A stretch of 37,813 nucleotides of DNA from Bacillus sp. MUM 116 (GCF_001866655.1 NZ_MLYR01000038.1:1-37813); one strand, 5' to 3'. Positions 1 to 10,419 are shown, counted from the stretch's first letter. Made by a program: numbers and translations. The notes: generated from the letters alone by a model not told the origin.

Positions 1-34
1 TCCAAAAGCAACAAAGTTTACGAAAAGAGCCTTT
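1..34 (-). repeat. Repeat family C, copy 1 (window edge)
   Basis: This segment is the reverse complement of 37741-37775 with one base of length difference (CAAC here, CAAAC in the other copy's complement). It sits at the very edge of the window, so its full extent cannot be seen. It probably belongs to a dispersed Bacillaceae intergenic repeat. The rest of 35-250 holds AT-rich sequence with no gene that I can support. Confidence 0.6.
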
Positions 35-251
35 GCTAAAAATCAGTATATTTATACAATAATGTTTTTACATTTGGACATTTCTATTTTACAATTAGAT
101 TAAATCCAAAGAAGAGAAAATAATGAATTTATTCATTATTTCGGTAAATCTTTATTGTTCATTGCAGGAATTTAAAATTGATGGCGGGGATTATTTCTTT
201 TTATTGAAATCAAAAATTCCTCCCCCCCTTATTTTTTGATAAAAAAATGTG

Positions 252-257
252 TATAAT
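252..257 (+). promoter_or_regulatory. Probable -10 element of the ykyB promoter
   Basis: TATAAT lies 36 bases upstream of the proposed ykyB start codon. No convincing -35 hexamer is visible 16-18 bases further upstream, so this is a tentative call. Confidence 0.4.
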
Positions 258-293
258 AAAGATGCTTTTGAAATACAGAAAGGAGAACCTATC

Positions 294-776
294 TTGAACC
301 CGGACCAGAAACGCCCTCTTACCAAACTAAATTTTACCATCGAAAACCTCTCACAAGCTGTCTTTATTGTAAATCGCCATGCAAAAACAGCTATCAACCC
401 CAAATTTTTATACAAATTAAAACATGAAGCCTTAAAAAAATTAATTGTTGAAGGCAAGGCCAGAAAAGTGGGTCTTCATTTCTCTGAACATCCCAAAAAC
501 AGCCAGCAGCAGTCTGATGTTTTAGTTGAGTGTGGAAGGTACACTTTCCATATTCCACCAACAAAATCGGATTTTGCAGATCTTCCCCATTTAGGAAAAC
601 TGGATGAAAGGGTAAGAAATCCAAAAGCAAATCTTTCCCTTAACATTGCAAAAGCATTATTACAATCTTACACCGGAATAAAGGAAATTCAGCAGCCGTC
701 CTCAACTACGGACAACCACCGCCGTTCCTATCAAAAACCTGTATTTAAAAAACTAGGAGAGCGATATACCAATTAA
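294..776 (+). CDS. ykyB: YkyB family protein
   Basis: This is a conserved Bacillus protein of unknown function. I recognise the family by the segments NRHAKTAINPKFLY, GLHFSEHPKNSQQQSD, FHIPPTKSDF and the C-terminal KPVFKKLGE. The reading frame is open from 249, but AAAGGAG followed eight bases later by TTG at 294 gives the best start. That yields about 160 residues, close to the B. subtilis protein. There is no signal peptide or membrane segment, and the protein is basic and soluble. It is a single-gene unit, with a -10 element just upstream and a strong hairpin terminator directly after the stop. patA follows on the same strand. Confidence 0.88.
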   Translation: MNPDQKRPLTKLNFTIENLSQAVFIVNRHAKTAINPKFLYKLKHEALKKLIVEGKARKVGLHFSEHPKNSQQQSDVLVECGRYTFHIPPTKSDFADLPHLGKLDERVRNPKANLSLNIAKALLQSYTGIKEIQQPSSTTDNHRRSYQKPVFKKLGERYTN

Positions 777-799
777 AGCCGGAGGAATCCGGCTTTTCA
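775..799 (+). terminator. Rho-independent terminator after ykyB
   Basis: AAAGCCGGA (775-783) pairs with TCCGGCTTT (788-796) around a four-base loop and is followed by T-rich sequence. It begins at the ykyB stop codon and separates ykyB from patA. Confidence 0.8.
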
Positions 800-881
800 T
801 TATGCTTGGCCCCCCTGTAATGATAGAATTATGGTACTCGAAAAATTGGATTACGTATTAACTGGAAGGATGACCAAAATT

Positions 882-2036
882 ATGGAGCATTTAATTAATC
901 AAAGAGTTAAAGAAATTGAAATTTCCGGTATCCGAAAATTCTTTAATATGGTTTCTCATATCGAAGATTTAATATCCCTTACGATTGGACAACCAGATTT
1001 CCCCACCCCGGAACATGTAAAACAGGCTGGGATTCAGGCAATTGAGGAAAACATTACTTCCTATACACATAATGCAGGTACACTTGAATTAAGAAAAGCG
1101 GCCTGTTCCTTTATGGAGAAGAAGTATAATCTTTATTATCAGCCTGAGACGGAAATAATTGTAACAATGGGTGCGAGTGAAGCAATTGACATTGCGTTCC
1201 GGACGATTTTAACAGAAGGAACAGAAGTTATTTTGCCTGGCCCCATTTATCCAGGATATGAACCGATCATTCGAATGATAGGGGCAACACCTATTCATGT
1301 GGATGTCACAGGTAATCATTTCCGCTTTACGTTAGAAATGATAAGACCCTTTATATCCGAAAAAACACGCTGTATTGTCCTTCCATATCCATCCAATCCT
1401 ACTGGGGTAAGCCTTTCTGAAGCTGAGTTAAAGGAAATTGCCGACTTTTGTAAGGAGCGGGATGTTTTTATCCTTGCAGATGAAATATACAGTGAGCTAA
1501 CATACGGGGAGCCACATCGGTCAATCGCCTCATTTCTGAAAGAAAAAACGATTGTTATAAATGGTTTGTCCAAATCGCATTCCATGACAGGCTGGAGAAT
1601 TGGCCTTTTATTCGCCCCGGAAGAACTTGCAAAACATATTTTAAAGGTTCATCAATATAATGTGTCCTGTGCGAATTCAATTGCCCAAAAAGCAGCGTTT
1701 GAAGCTCTTACAACGGGTATGAATGATGCCCTTCCTATGAAAAGGGAATATGAAAAAAGAAGAGAGTATGTTTTTAATCGGCTGACGGAAATGGGGCTTA
1801 ATGTCGTAAAACCGGATGGAGCTTTTTATTTTTTTGTGAAAATACCAGAATCTGTCGGACTTAACAGTTTCGATTTTGCCCTTAATCTTGTGAATGAGGA
1901 AAAGGTAGCAGTCGTACCAGGAAGTGCTTTTTCAAAATATGGAGAAGGCTATTTCCGCCTATCTTTCGCCTGTTCAATGGAAACGTTGGAAAAAGGAATA
2001 GATGGCATAGAAAATTATCTTAAAGTGAGAAAATAA
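882..2036 (+). CDS. patA: PatA, PLP-dependent aminotransferase (N-acetyl-LL-diaminopimelate aminotransferase family)
   Basis: This is a class I/II PLP-dependent aminotransferase. In Bacillus, PatA acts in the acetylated branch of lysine and diaminopimelate synthesis. The sequence shows the substrate-binding GQPDFPTPEHV, the PYPSNPTGVSLSE segment, DEIYSELTYG and the PLP lysine in NGLSKSHSMTGWRIG. The frame is open from 831, but MEHLINQ...EIEISGIRKF matches the family N-terminus. The AAGGATG upstream also fits a start at 882, giving 384 residues. It is monocistronic, with a hairpin terminator after the stop. The exact substrate is inferred from family membership and position next to ykyB. Confidence 0.9.
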   Translation: MEHLINQRVKEIEISGIRKFFNMVSHIEDLISLTIGQPDFPTPEHVKQAGIQAIEENITSYTHNAGTLELRKAACSFMEKKYNLYYQPETEIIVTMGASEAIDIAFRTILTEGTEVILPGPIYPGYEPIIRMIGATPIHVDVTGNHFRFTLEMIRPFISEKTRCIVLPYPSNPTGVSLSEAELKEIADFCKERDVFILADEIYSELTYGEPHRSIASFLKEKTIVINGLSKSHSMTGWRIGLLFAPEELAKHILKVHQYNVSCANSIAQKAAFEALTTGMNDALPMKREYEKRREYVFNRLTEMGLNVVKPDGAFYFFVKIPESVGLNSFDFALNLVNEEKVAVVPGSAFSKYGEGYFRLSFACSMETLEKGIDGIENYLKVRK

Positions 2037-2038
2037 GA

Positions 2039-2078
2039 AAAAGGGATGCCCAATAGTTTGGGACATCCCCTTGCTTTT
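2039..2078. terminator. Bidirectional terminator between patA and the convergent small gene
   Basis: AAGGGATGCCCAA pairs with TTTGGGACATCCCCTT with small bulges. It is flanked by A-rich sequence on the left and T-rich sequence on the right, so it can serve patA (+) and the 58-aa gene at 2080-2256 (-). Confidence 0.75.
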
Positions 2079-2079
2079 A

Positions 2080-2256
2080 TTACCCTTTATATTCTCCGTT
2101 ATTTTTAGGAGCCTTTTCTTTTTTTGCTTTATCTTTATGAATTTTGTTAGTGGCAGCTGAGCCCATTTCGTGGGCAAATTCTTCATTTAGCTTGGATGAG
2201 TCAAACCCTTTTTTGTTTTTTTGCTGGGGATCATTTTTCTTGGTCCGTTTGGCCAT
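2080..2256 (-). CDS. Small lysine-rich hydrophilic protein, 58 aa, unknown
   Basis: This is a short gene with a very good ribosome site (AGGAGGAATTGTAAA then ATG) and a terminator right after the stop, so I call it coding despite its size. The product begins MAKRTKKNDPQQKNKK. It has a central FDSSKLNEEFAHEMGSAA segment that could form a short helix, then a lysine- and asparagine-rich tail ending GEYKG. It has no cysteine, signal peptide or membrane segment. The composition resembles small spore or sporulation proteins of Bacillus, but I do not recognise the family, so the function is open. It is convergent with patA and downstream of ykwC on the same strand. Confidence 0.7.
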   Translation of the reverse strand: MAKRTKKNDPQQKNKKGFDSSKLNEEFAHEMGSAATNKIHKDKAKKEKAPKNNGEYKG

Positions 2257-2324
2257 TTTACAATTCCTCCTATTGATAGTTCTTTTTTAGTTTCTTTGTT
2301 CAGGAGGAATTTTATTCGATATCG

Positions 2325-3203
2325 TTAGTTCTTCCAGTATTTATACAAGGCTTGAGTTCCGCTGTTTTCTTCACCGGTTTCGGCTAATTGTTCATAAAGA
2401 GATTTAGACAATGATAATCCCGGGGCATCCATTCCCATCTGCTCTGCTTCATCAAGGGCAATTTTCATATCCTTAATAAAATGCTTTATGTAAAATCCCG
2501 GTTCAAAATTACCTTGAAGCATCCTTGGGGCAAGATTACTTAAAGACCAGCTTCCTGCAGCACCTGCTGAAATACTTTTTAAGACATTTTCAGGACTCAA
2601 TCCCGCTTTTTCAGCATAGATGATTGCTTCACATACACCAATCATATTAGAGGCAATCGCAATTTGATTACATGCCTTTGTATGCTGCCCTGCACCTGCC
2701 TCTCCTTGGTATACAATGTTCGTTCCCAGACATTCAAGGATAGGACGAACCGCTTCAAAAGCTTCACGCTCACCGCCTGCCATAATGGATAGCTTAGCTT
2801 CTTTCGCACCGACATCACCGCCTGAAACAGGGGCATCAATTGCCTGAATCCCGTTCTCCTTAGCAGCCTCATATATTTTTTTGGCTAGGCTAGGTGCCGA
2901 AGTGGTCATATCAATCAGAAAACTTCCTGCCTTCGCATGGGATATTAACCCTTCTTGGCCCAAATAGACTTCTTCAACGTCCTTCGGATATCCGACAATA
3001 GTAAAAATAACTTGAGCTTTTTCGGCAACCTCTTGCGGATTATCAGCCCATATTGCCCCTTTTTCCAAAAGATCAAAAGCCTTCTCTTGTGTTCTTGAAT
3101 ACACCACTAACGGAAAGCTTGCATTTAATAAATGGCCGGCCATACTCTTTCCCATTACACCAATTCCAATAAATCCGATTACCGTATTTTCTGGAGTTAA
3201 CAA
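2325..3203 (-). CDS. ykwC: YkwC-like beta-hydroxyacid dehydrogenase (3-hydroxyisobutyrate dehydrogenase family)
   Basis: This is an NAD(P)-dependent dehydrogenase of 292 residues, the usual size for the 6-phosphogluconate/3-hydroxyisobutyrate dehydrogenase superfamily. The N-terminal Rossmann glycine motif GFIGIGVMG is at about residues 10-18. The substrate motif DAPVSGGDVGA follows mid-protein, and the catalytic lysine lies in GAGQHTKACNQI. The start is a TTG behind AGGAGGGG; the nearby ATG is out of frame and stops at once. The physiological substrate is unknown. YkwC is the B. subtilis family member placed between patA and ptsI, which supports the name. It has its own transcription unit, since ptsI upstream ends in a terminator. 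Confidence 0.83.
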   Translation of the reverse strand: MLTPENTVIGFIGIGVMGKSMAGHLLNASFPLVVYSRTQEKAFDLLEKGAIWADNPQEVAEKAQVIFTIVGYPKDVEEVYLGQEGLISHAKAGSFLIDMTTSAPSLAKKIYEAAKENGIQAIDAPVSGGDVGAKEAKLSIMAGGEREAFEAVRPILECLGTNIVYQGEAGAGQHTKACNQIAIASNMIGVCEAIIYAEKAGLSPENVLKSISAGAAGSWSLSNLAPRMLQGNFEPGFYIKHFIKDMKIALDEAEQMGMDAPGLSLSKSLYEQLAETGEENSGTQALYKYWKN

Positions 3204-3431
3204 ATTTATCCCATCCCCTCCTTAAGTTACCTTTATTTTAGCACTTAACTGGTTTTGAAAGCATTTGAAAAAGACCGAATCATTTTAAATGACCCGGCCC
3301 CTGTGCTCCATCTCCAAATTTATGCACCTTTTTATTGTGTCCACCCAAAAGAGAATTACTCTCTTATTTATTGCTCTGAAAAAAATTTATCAAATAAGTA
3401 CGTCCAAAGTTTTAGAACTACTTTTTTCACA
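3204..3431. other. Intergenic stretch upstream of ykwC
   Basis: Together with 3432-3556 this is a 353-base stretch without a gene. It must hold the ykwC promoter on the minus strand, though I could not assign hexamers. A 62-codon plus-strand frame at 3255-3443 has no ribosome site and runs into the repeat at 3432, so I do not call it. Confidence 0.5.
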
Positions 3432-3510
3432 AGGCTGTGTTAAATTTGGCTGTTGATATCCGCTCCAATCAACATGGTTAAAAAATCAACAATGACCTTT
3501 AACACAGCCT
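3432..3510. repeat. MITE-like repeat family A, short form (79 bp)
   Basis: Perfect 13-bp terminal inverted repeats, AGGCTGTGTTAAA at 3432-3444 and its complement at 3498-3510, enclose subterminal TGTTGAT and ATCAACA repeats. The flanks TTCACA (3426-3431) and TTCGCA (3511-3516) match in 5 of 6 bases, as expected of an old target-site duplication. The GC-rich core of the full-length copies (10231-10416 and 26184-26370) is absent. The element lies just beyond the ptsI terminator. Confidence 0.75.
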
Positions 3511-3514
3511 TTCG

Positions 3515-3550
3515 CAAAAAAATCCGACTGATTGATCAGCCGGATTTTTT
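3515..3550 (-). terminator. Terminator of the ptsH-ptsI operon
   Basis: On the minus strand AAAAAATCCGGCTGAT pairs with ATCAGTCGGATTTTTT, with one mismatched pair, and ends in a T run. It lies just after the ptsI stop at 3557. Confidence 0.85.
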
Positions 3551-3556
3551 GATGGA

Positions 3557-5269
3557 TTATTTTGTTGCTTCTTTTACTGCTTCGATTACTTGATCAGTAG
3601 TTTGCATATTTAAAACTTTTTGCGCGAGATTTTCCATTTCGGATTTTTTGAGGTTCCGAATTAATGAACGAGCTTTTAAAATAGAGGTTGCACTCATCGA
3701 GAATTCATCGAGACCAAGTCCTAAAAGAACCGGGATAGCCGTTTCATCTCCTGCCATTTCACCGCACATGCCTGTCCATTTTCCTTCCGCATGAGCAGCA
3801 TCAATGACCATCTTAACCAATCGTAAAATAGAGGGGCTATATGGTTGATATAGATAGGATACACGCTGATTCATCCTGTCAGCGGCCATTGTATATTGAA
3901 TGAGGTCATTTGTTCCGATACTAAAAAAATCAACTTCCTTAGCAAATTGATCAGCTAAAACTGCAGTTGAAGGGATTTCAACCATGATTCCAAGTTCAAT
4001 CTTTTCATTAACAGTTTGTCCTTCGCTTTGAAGCTTCGCTTTTTCTTCCTCAAGGATTGCTTTTGCTTGACGGAATTCATCAAGGGTTGCGATCATTGGA
4101 AACATGATTTTTAAATTACCGTAAATGCTTGCACGAAGCAGCGCCCGTAATTGAGTTCGGAAAATCCCTTGCTCTTCAAGACATAAACGAATTGCACGGA
4201 AACCAAGGAATGGATTCAATTCCTTTGGTAATTCCAAATATGGTAATTCCTTATCGCCGCCGATATCCAAAGTCCTTACAACGATTGGCTTGCCATTCAT
4301 TCCTTCTAAAACAGCTTTATACGATTCAAACTGTTCTTCCTCTGTTGGAAGCTGGTCCCTGCCCATGTAGAGGAACTCGGTTCGATAGAGACCAATTCCT
4401 TCGCCGCCATTCTCAATAACTCCTTTTAAATCATTGGGAGTTCCAATATTTGCAGCTAATTCGACATGATGACCATCAGCAGAAACGGTTTTATCATTAA
4501 CCAGCTTAGCCCATTCAGCTTTTTGTGCTTCATATTCAGCTTGGATTTTACGGTATTGTTCCACAAGTTCAGGTGTCGGATTAATATGTACTTCTCCCTT
4601 TAATCCATCGACAATGATTAAATCCCCATTATTAATTTCTTCTGTAGCAGATTTGGTTCCGACCACAGCTGGGATTTCCAATGATCTTGCCATAATCGCA
4701 GAGTGAGATGTCCGTCCGCCAATGTTTGTGGTAAAGCCTTTTACAAACTTGCGGTTTAGTTGAGCAGTATCTGATGGAGTTAAATCCTCTGCAACAATTA
4801 TTACTTCTTCGGCAATCATGCTTGGGTTTACCAATTGAACACCGAGCAGGTGGCAAAGAACACGCTTCGTCACATCACGAATGTCAGCAGCACGTTCCTT
4901 CATATACTCATTGTCCATTTGTTCAAACATCATTACAAACATATCTGCCGTTTCTTTTAACGCAAATTCAGCATTGACCTTTTCCGATTGAATCTTATCT
5001 TCAATCGGCCCCGTTAACTCGGGATCGCTTAGAACAAGAAGATGTGCTTCAAAGATGGCCGCCTTATCTTCCCCAAGTTCTACCTTTGCTCTGTCTCGAA
5101 TGATTTCGAGCTCTGCCTTGGATTTATCCATTGCTGAACGAAATCTTTCAATCTCTGATGCAGCATTATCAATGCTGTTTTTTTCAAAAGATAAATCGGG
5201 TTCAACCAGACGGTACGCTTTTGCAATCGCGATTCCGTTTGATGCAGCAATTCCTTGTAAAAAACTCAT
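3557..5269 (-). CDS. ptsI: Phosphoenolpyruvate-protein phosphotransferase, PTS enzyme I
   Basis: Enzyme I takes phosphate from phosphoenolpyruvate and passes it to HPr, starting the phosphotransfer chain for all PTS sugars in the cytoplasm. At 570 residues it has family length. The active histidine lies in [17 protein letters not shown]. The PEP-binding half shows [14 protein letters not shown], the acidic [13 protein letters not shown] signature and the catalytic [10 protein letters not shown] near the C-terminus. It is translationally coupled to ptsH: the ptsH stop and the ptsI ATG share a base in TAATG. No glucose permease gene or glcT is seen upstream, unlike in B. subtilis where ptsG precedes ptsH; the glp genes lie there instead. 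Confidence 0.97.
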   Translation of the reverse strand: MSFLQGIAASNGIAIAKAYRLVEPDLSFEKNSIDNAASEIERFRSAMDKSKAELEIIRDRAKVELGEDKAAIFEAHLLVLSDPELTGPIEDKIQSEKVNAEFALKETADMFVMMFEQMDNEYMKERAADIRDVTKRVLCHLLGVQLVNPSMIAEEVIIVAEDLTPSDTAQLNRKFVKGFTTNIGGRTSHSAIMARSLEIPAVVGTKSATEEINNGDLIIVDGLKGEVHINPTPELVEQYRKIQAEYEAQKAEWAKLVNDKTVSADGHHVELAANIGTPNDLKGVIENGGEGIGLYRTEFLYMGRDQLPTEEEQFESYKAVLEGMNGKPIVVRTLDIGGDKELPYLELPKELNPFLGFRAIRLCLEEQGIFRTQLRALLRASIYGNLKIMFPMIATLDEFRQAKAILEEEKAKLQSEGQTVNEKIELGIMVEIPSTAVLADQFAKEVDFFSIGTNDLIQYTMAADRMNQRVSYLYQPYSPSILRLVKMVIDAAHAEGKWTGMCGEMAGDETAIPVLLGLGLDEFSMSATSILKARSLIRNLKKSEMENLAQKVLNMQTTDQVIEAVKEATK

Positions 5270-5535
5270 TATTCGGCCAAACCTTCTTTTTTCAAGGTTT
5301 CTTCAATGTTTGATAGTGCAGCTTCAGAATCGTTTCCTTCAGCGGAAATCACGATATCAGCACCTTGACCGATACCTAGAGACATAACGCCCATAATCGA
5401 TTTTAAATTAACTTTTTTTCCTTTATATTCTAAATTAATTTCAGAATTGAATTTACTAGCTGCTTGTACCAACAAAGTTGCCGGTCTCGCATGTATTCCT
5501 GTCTCAGCTGTTACTTTAAATTGTTTTTCTGCCAT
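5269..5535 (-). CDS. ptsH: Phosphocarrier protein HPr
   Basis: HPr is the small phosphocarrier of the PTS, 88 residues long. His15 in [11 protein letters not shown] is the site phosphorylated by enzyme I. Ser46 in [12 protein letters not shown] is the regulatory site of HPr kinase, through which HPr becomes the co-repressor of CcpA. Both sites are intact. The ribosome site is AAAGGAG before ATG. As first gene of the ptsH-ptsI operon it feeds two visible regulatory circuits nearby: cre sites at glpF and at the etf/fix operon, and His230 of GlpK. Confidence 0.97.
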   Translation of the reverse strand: MAEKQFKVTAETGIHARPATLLVQAASKFNSEINLEYKGKKVNLKSIMGVMSLGIGQGADIVISAEGNDSEAALSNIEETLKKEGLAE

Positions 5536-5596
5536 GTAAAATCAAACTCCTTTAATGTCAATGATAAAATAATAAAAATATTACTTGCCTAATAAA

Positions 5597-5623
5597 CTTA
5601 TACAATTTGCTCATTTTAGTCAA
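5597..5623 (-). promoter_or_regulatory. Candidate ptsH promoter
   Basis: On the minus strand TTGACT (5618-5623) is followed after 15 bases by TATAAG (5597-5602). The spacing is short and the -10 imperfect, so this is a candidate only. The remaining bases up to the glpD terminator at 5794 show no gene. Confidence 0.35.
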
Positions 5624-5783
5624 CTAAACCGATAATGGATTAATGAATAAAACATGCACGGTTAAAATTAATTTTCCCTAAAATTCCATAATTATGTTGT
5701 TAAGCCAAAAGGCTAGTTTGTGAAAAATAATACAAAGGATAGAATATCATTTTCTTTTTAACTTGAACAGGATTAAATCCCCT

Positions 5784-5822
5784 CAAAAAAGAGAGATCGG
5801 CTCAAAATTTTTTAACCGATCT
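5784..5822 (-). terminator. Terminator after glpD
   Basis: AGATCGG at 5794-5800 pairs with CCGATCT at 5816-5822 around a 15-base loop. On the minus strand it runs into a T-rich tail. It lies just downstream of the glpD stop codon. Confidence 0.7.
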
Positions 5823-5830
5823 TTGTAAAA

Positions 5831-7525
5831 TTAATTTCCGTAAACAGCACGAGGGTAGTCACTTTGCTGCTCATCAATTGGCAATACTGCATTCACCAGT
5901 GCCTGCTCTAGTTCCAGGGTGAATTTTTGTTTCTCCTGCTCTGTCCAGCCAAATTGATCGCTCATATAAGCTATAACTTGATTTTTCCACTTCTTGACGA
6001 GTTGAATATTAAACAAGATCGCACCAGTTCTCCGATTAAAGAAATCAATGGGCGTGGCTATCATTTCATAGCCGATGGCATAAACCAGCTTAGCAAATAA
6101 TTCGAGTGGCAACCCGTATTTAACCGCATCCTTCTCATTCTCCTTAAGGAGTTCAAAAATGTTTTCAATATTTGAACCATAAATTTTTATTAATTGTTCA
6201 GCCTCTTCCTTTGTTAAGCCTGCGCCTTTTCCGTCATGTACCTTTCTAGCTATGAATTCTGGAAAACGGTTTGAACCGCCAACATCACCTCCAGAAATTG
6301 GCATATGTTTCGTCGTACAAGCAGGGTAGTTCTTTCTCTCTTCGGCACTAAATTTCACTGCTAGTAAATCAACAATCGTTTCCGCCATTTTCCGATATCC
6401 CGTTAATTTTCCGCCTGCAATCGTAATAAGCCCTGTATTGGATTCCCAAATTTCGTCCTTACGAGAAATTTCCGATGCTTTTTTACTTTCTTCATATATA
6501 AGCGGTCTAACTCCAGCCCAGCTGGATTCAATATCCCTTTCTGTAATTTTCACATCCGGAAACATGTAACTGATAGCTTTTAAGATATAAATGCGATCAG
6601 CTGAAGTCATATACGGATGAGCGATGTCCTTGTCATAGAAGGTATCCGTTGTTCCCACATATGCCTTTCCATCCCGAGGAATAGCAAAGACCATTCTTCC
6701 ATCAGGGGTATCAAAATAAATTGCCTGCTTTAAAGGGAATCGAGACTGGTCAATCACAAGGTGAACTCCTTTTGTCAATTTTAGTACCTTTCCCTTTTTC
6801 GATTGGTCCATTTCACGGATTTGATCCACCCACGGACCCGCAGCATTTACAATCTTTTTTGCTCGCAAAGGATATTTTTCTCCTGTTAACTGGTCTTGAA
6901 CCATTACACCAACAACGATTCCCTTTTCATAGATAAGATTTGTTACTTTTGTATAATTACAAGCGGTTGCTCCCTTTTCAATGGCCGCTTTCATCACTTC
7001 AATCGTTAGCCTTGCGTCATCTGTCCGATATTCAACATAATAACCCCCGCCTTTTAAGCCAGTTTTTTTAATGAGCGGTTCTTTTGCCAAAGTTTGTTCT
7101 CGTGACAGCATGCTTCTCCGTTCTGATTTTTTTACTCCTGCCAAGAAATCATAAACACGCAAGCCAATAGAGGTAGTGAATGGGCCAAATGTGCCGCCTT
7201 TGTGCATGGGAAGAAGCATCCATTCCGGTGTAGTAACATGCGGACCATTTTCATAGACAATTGCCCGTTCTTTCCCTACCTCTGCAACCATTTTAACTTC
7301 AAATTGTTTTAAATATCTTAATCCTCCATGCACTAATTTTGTGGAGCGGCTGGATGTCCCAGCTGCAAAATCCTGCATTTCAACAAGCGCAGTATTCATT
7401 CCTCTTGAAGAAGCATCAAGAGCGATACCGGCTCCCGTAATTCCACCGCCAATCACTAAAACATCAAACTTCACTGCTTTTAATTTGGATACAATTTCTT
7501 TTCGATTTAAATTTGAAAATCTCAT
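5831..7525 (-). CDS. glpD: Aerobic glycerol-3-phosphate dehydrogenase
   Basis: This FAD-dependent membrane-associated enzyme oxidises glycerol 3-phosphate to dihydroxyacetone phosphate and reduces menaquinone. The protein has 564 residues. The FAD-binding glycine motif [15 protein letters not shown] is near residues 24-38, followed by [28 protein letters not shown] and [13 protein letters not shown] are also family segments, and a C-terminal domain of typical size follows. It starts with ATG behind GGAGG. It is transcribed from its own leader, which carries a terminator hairpin (7590-7636) of the kind controlled by GlpP antitermination. glpK lies upstream on the same strand. Confidence 0.96.
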   Translation of the reverse strand: MRFSNLNRKEIVSKLKAVKFDVLVIGGGITGAGIALDASSRGMNTALVEMQDFAAGTSSRSTKLVHGGLRYLKQFEVKMVAEVGKERAIVYENGPHVTTPEWMLLPMHKGGTFGPFTTSIGLRVYDFLAGVKKSERRSMLSREQTLAKEPLIKKTGLKGGGYYVEYRTDDARLTIEVMKAAIEKGATACNYTKVTNLIYEKGIVVGVMVQDQLTGEKYPLRAKKIVNAAGPWVDQIREMDQSKKGKVLKLTKGVHLVIDQSRFPLKQAIYFDTPDGRMVFAIPRDGKAYVGTTDTFYDKDIAHPYMTSADRIYILKAISYMFPDVKITERDIESSWAGVRPLIYEESKKASEISRKDEIWESNTGLITIAGGKLTGYRKMAETIVDLLAVKFSAEERKNYPACTTKHMPISGGDVGGSNRFPEFIARKVHDGKGAGLTKEEAEQLIKIYGSNIENIFELLKENEKDAVKYGLPLELFAKLVYAIGYEMIATPIDFFNRRTGAILFNIQLVKKWKNQVIAYMSDQFGWTEQEKQKFTLELEQALVNAVLPIDEQQSDYPRAVYGN

Positions 7526-7589
7526 CCTTTTTTCCTCCCGAATAAAAGCCTTATTATAATATGCTCAGAATTTTTAAGGGACAATAAAA

Positions 7590-7636
7590 AGAGACCACAA
7601 AAGACACTACCAGCCGGTAATGTTTTTGTGGTCTCT
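7590..7636 (-). promoter_or_regulatory. glpD leader terminator, probable GlpP antitermination target
   Basis: On the minus strand AGAGACCACAAAA pairs with TTTTGTGGTCTCT around a GC-containing loop and ends in a T run. It lies between a -10-like TATAAT (complement of 7671-7676) and the glpD start. In B. subtilis GlpP with glycerol 3-phosphate suppresses such a leader terminator. The same arrangement precedes glpF, so regulation by the GlpP gene at 10420-10995 is a strong inference. Confidence 0.7.
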
Positions 7637-7701
7637 CCAAATTCTCCTGCCAAAATATTAACTTGTATTTATTATATCATAAATTTGTTTACCAAGATAA
7701 T

Positions 7702-9195
<1,494 letters not shown>

Positions 9196-9221
9196 CTAAC
9201 CCCCAATTACAGCCAGCGAAT

Positions 9222-10046
9222 TTAAGCTGCTTTTCTTTTATATTTATTATTGGAATCTTGTTTTTTTCCTGTAACAAAAGCAAGTAATAGGACAATAAGG
9301 TTAAGGGCAATTACTTCCCAAAGTGTTCCGGTAATTTTCCCCAAAAATACTGACTTATAAAATACAACTCCAAGGCTTCCACCTAAGAGCGGTCCGACAA
9401 CCGGTATCCATGCATAGTTCCAATTCGAACTTCCCTTTCCGGGAATTGGCAATAAAAAATGGGCAATTCGCGGACCAAGATCACGTGCAGGGTTAATCGC
9501 ATATCCCGTTGTACCTCCTAGGGACATACCAATGACTACAATCAATAAACCAACGGCCAAAGGATTCAAACCTTCCGTAAATTTATTGGCACCAATAAAT
9601 AATAAACCAAGTACAAGAATAAATGTCCCGAATATCTCACTAAAAAGATTGCCAAATGTATGCGGAATTGCCGGACTTGTAGCAAAGACGCCAAGCTTTG
9701 TTCCCGGGTCTTCTGTAACTTTCCAGTGCGGTAAGTAATGTAAATAAACCAGTACTGCTCCTAGGATTGCGCCGATCAGTTGAGCTAGAATATAACCCGG
9801 CACATCGGGCCATGGAAAATCTCCATTTATCGCAAGTGCAATCGTTACTGCGGGATTAAGATGGGCACCACTCACAGATCCTACAGCAAAAACCCCCATA
9901 GTAACGGCAAGTCCCCAAGCAAGGGTAATCACAATCCACCCTGCATTATGAGAATAGGATTTTTTTAATGAAGCCCCAGCACCTACCCCGGCACCAAGAA
10001 CAATCAATATCATGGTTCCAATTAATTCGCCAAAAAATGGTGTCAT
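9222..10046 (-). CDS. glpF: Glycerol uptake facilitator, aquaglyceroporin
   Basis: GlpF is a membrane channel of the MIP family that lets glycerol diffuse in. The protein has 274 residues with six membrane helices and the two half-helix signatures: HLNPAVTIA in the first half and INPARDLGPR in the second. The aspartate after NPAR is typical of glycerol-conducting rather than water-only channels. It starts at an ATG behind GAGG and is the first gene of the glpFK operon. Expression is likely controlled by CcpA at the promoter (cre at 10201-10214) and by GlpP at the leader terminator (10105-10153). Confidence 0.95.
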   Translation of the reverse strand: MTPFFGELIGTMILIVLGAGVGAGASLKKSYSHNAGWIVITLAWGLAVTMGVFAVGSVSGAHLNPAVTIALAINGDFPWPDVPGYILAQLIGAILGAVLVYLHYLPHWKVTEDPGTKLGVFATSPAIPHTFGNLFSEIFGTFILVLGLLFIGANKFTEGLNPLAVGLLIVVIGMSLGGTTGYAINPARDLGPRIAHFLLPIPGKGSSNWNYAWIPVVGPLLGGSLGVVFYKSVFLGKITGTLWEVIALNLIVLLLAFVTGKKQDSNNKYKRKAA

Positions 10047-10094
10047 TTTTTAACCTCATCCCTCTTCATTATATTCGGTTGTACATTCTGACAG

Positions 10095-10153
10095 AAAAAA
10101 AAAAGAGATTCACTGCGAAAAAACCAAAAAACATGGTTCTTTGCGTGAATCTC
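10095..10153 (-). promoter_or_regulatory. glpFK leader terminator, probable GlpP antitermination target
   Basis: On the minus strand GAGATTCACGCAAAGAACCA pairs imperfectly with GGTTTTTTCGCAGTGAATCTC, followed by a run of ten T. It lies between the promoter at 10187-10215 and the glpF ribosome site. The position and shape match the GlpP-regulated leader of B. subtilis glpFK. Confidence 0.75.
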
Positions 10154-10186
10154 CTTGTCTCCGTCACAATTTATTAACTTGATTAA

Positions 10187-10215
10187 AGTATATAAACCAC
10201 TGAAAGCGTTGTCAA
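10187..10215 (-). promoter_or_regulatory. glpFK sigma-A promoter overlapped by a cre site
   Basis: On the minus strand TTGACA (10210-10215), a 17-base spacer and TATACT (10187-10192) make a near-consensus promoter. On the plus strand TGAAAGCGTTGTCA at 10201-10214 fits the CcpA cre consensus with one mismatch and covers part of the -35 and the spacer, as at B. subtilis glpFK. CcpA repression on preferred sugars is inferred. Confidence 0.85.
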
Positions 10216-10230
10216 TCATTTTTTATTCTA

Positions 10231-10416
10231 AGGCTGCGTTAATTTGTCTGTTGATTTCAGCTTCAGGCACTTCGCTTTCGCGGGCGGTCCGGGGAGCCTC
10301 CTCGTCGCTTACGCTCCTGTGGAGTCTCCCCTGCCCCGTATTCCCGCAGGAGTCTTCGTGCCTTCCGCTCTTAATCAACAGGGTTAAAAAATCAACAATG
10401 TACTTAAAAACAGCCT
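10231..10416. repeat. MITE-like repeat family A, full-length copy (186 bp)
   Basis: The ends AGGCTGCGTTAA and TTAAAAACAGCCT are an imperfect inverted repeat, and the element is flanked by the direct repeat ATTCTA at 10225-10230 and 10417-10422. Inside are TGTTGATT and AATCAACA arms and a GC-rich core with imperfect dyad symmetry (GGCAC near 10266, GTGCC near 10360). It is about 85% identical by eye to 26184-26370. The element separates glpP from the glpF promoter. Confidence 0.85.
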
Positions 10417-10419
10417 ATT

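Noticed and set aside
3252..3270. TTTTGAAAGCATTTGAAAA as a cre site near ykwC
   Set aside because: The central CG required by the CcpA consensus is missing.
3255..3443. 62-codon plus-strand open frame upstream of ykwC
   Set aside because: No ribosome site, no recognisable product, and its end runs into the MITE-like repeat; it is probably chance.
5055..5387. 110-codon frame antisense to ptsI and ptsH
   Set aside because: It overlaps two certain genes and is explained by the codon pattern of the real strand.
10231..10416. Reading the GC-rich repeat as a small regulatory RNA or a riboswitch
   Set aside because: The same sequence occurs in unrelated contexts (26184-26370) with target duplications, so an insertion element explains it better; a secondary RNA role is not excluded.
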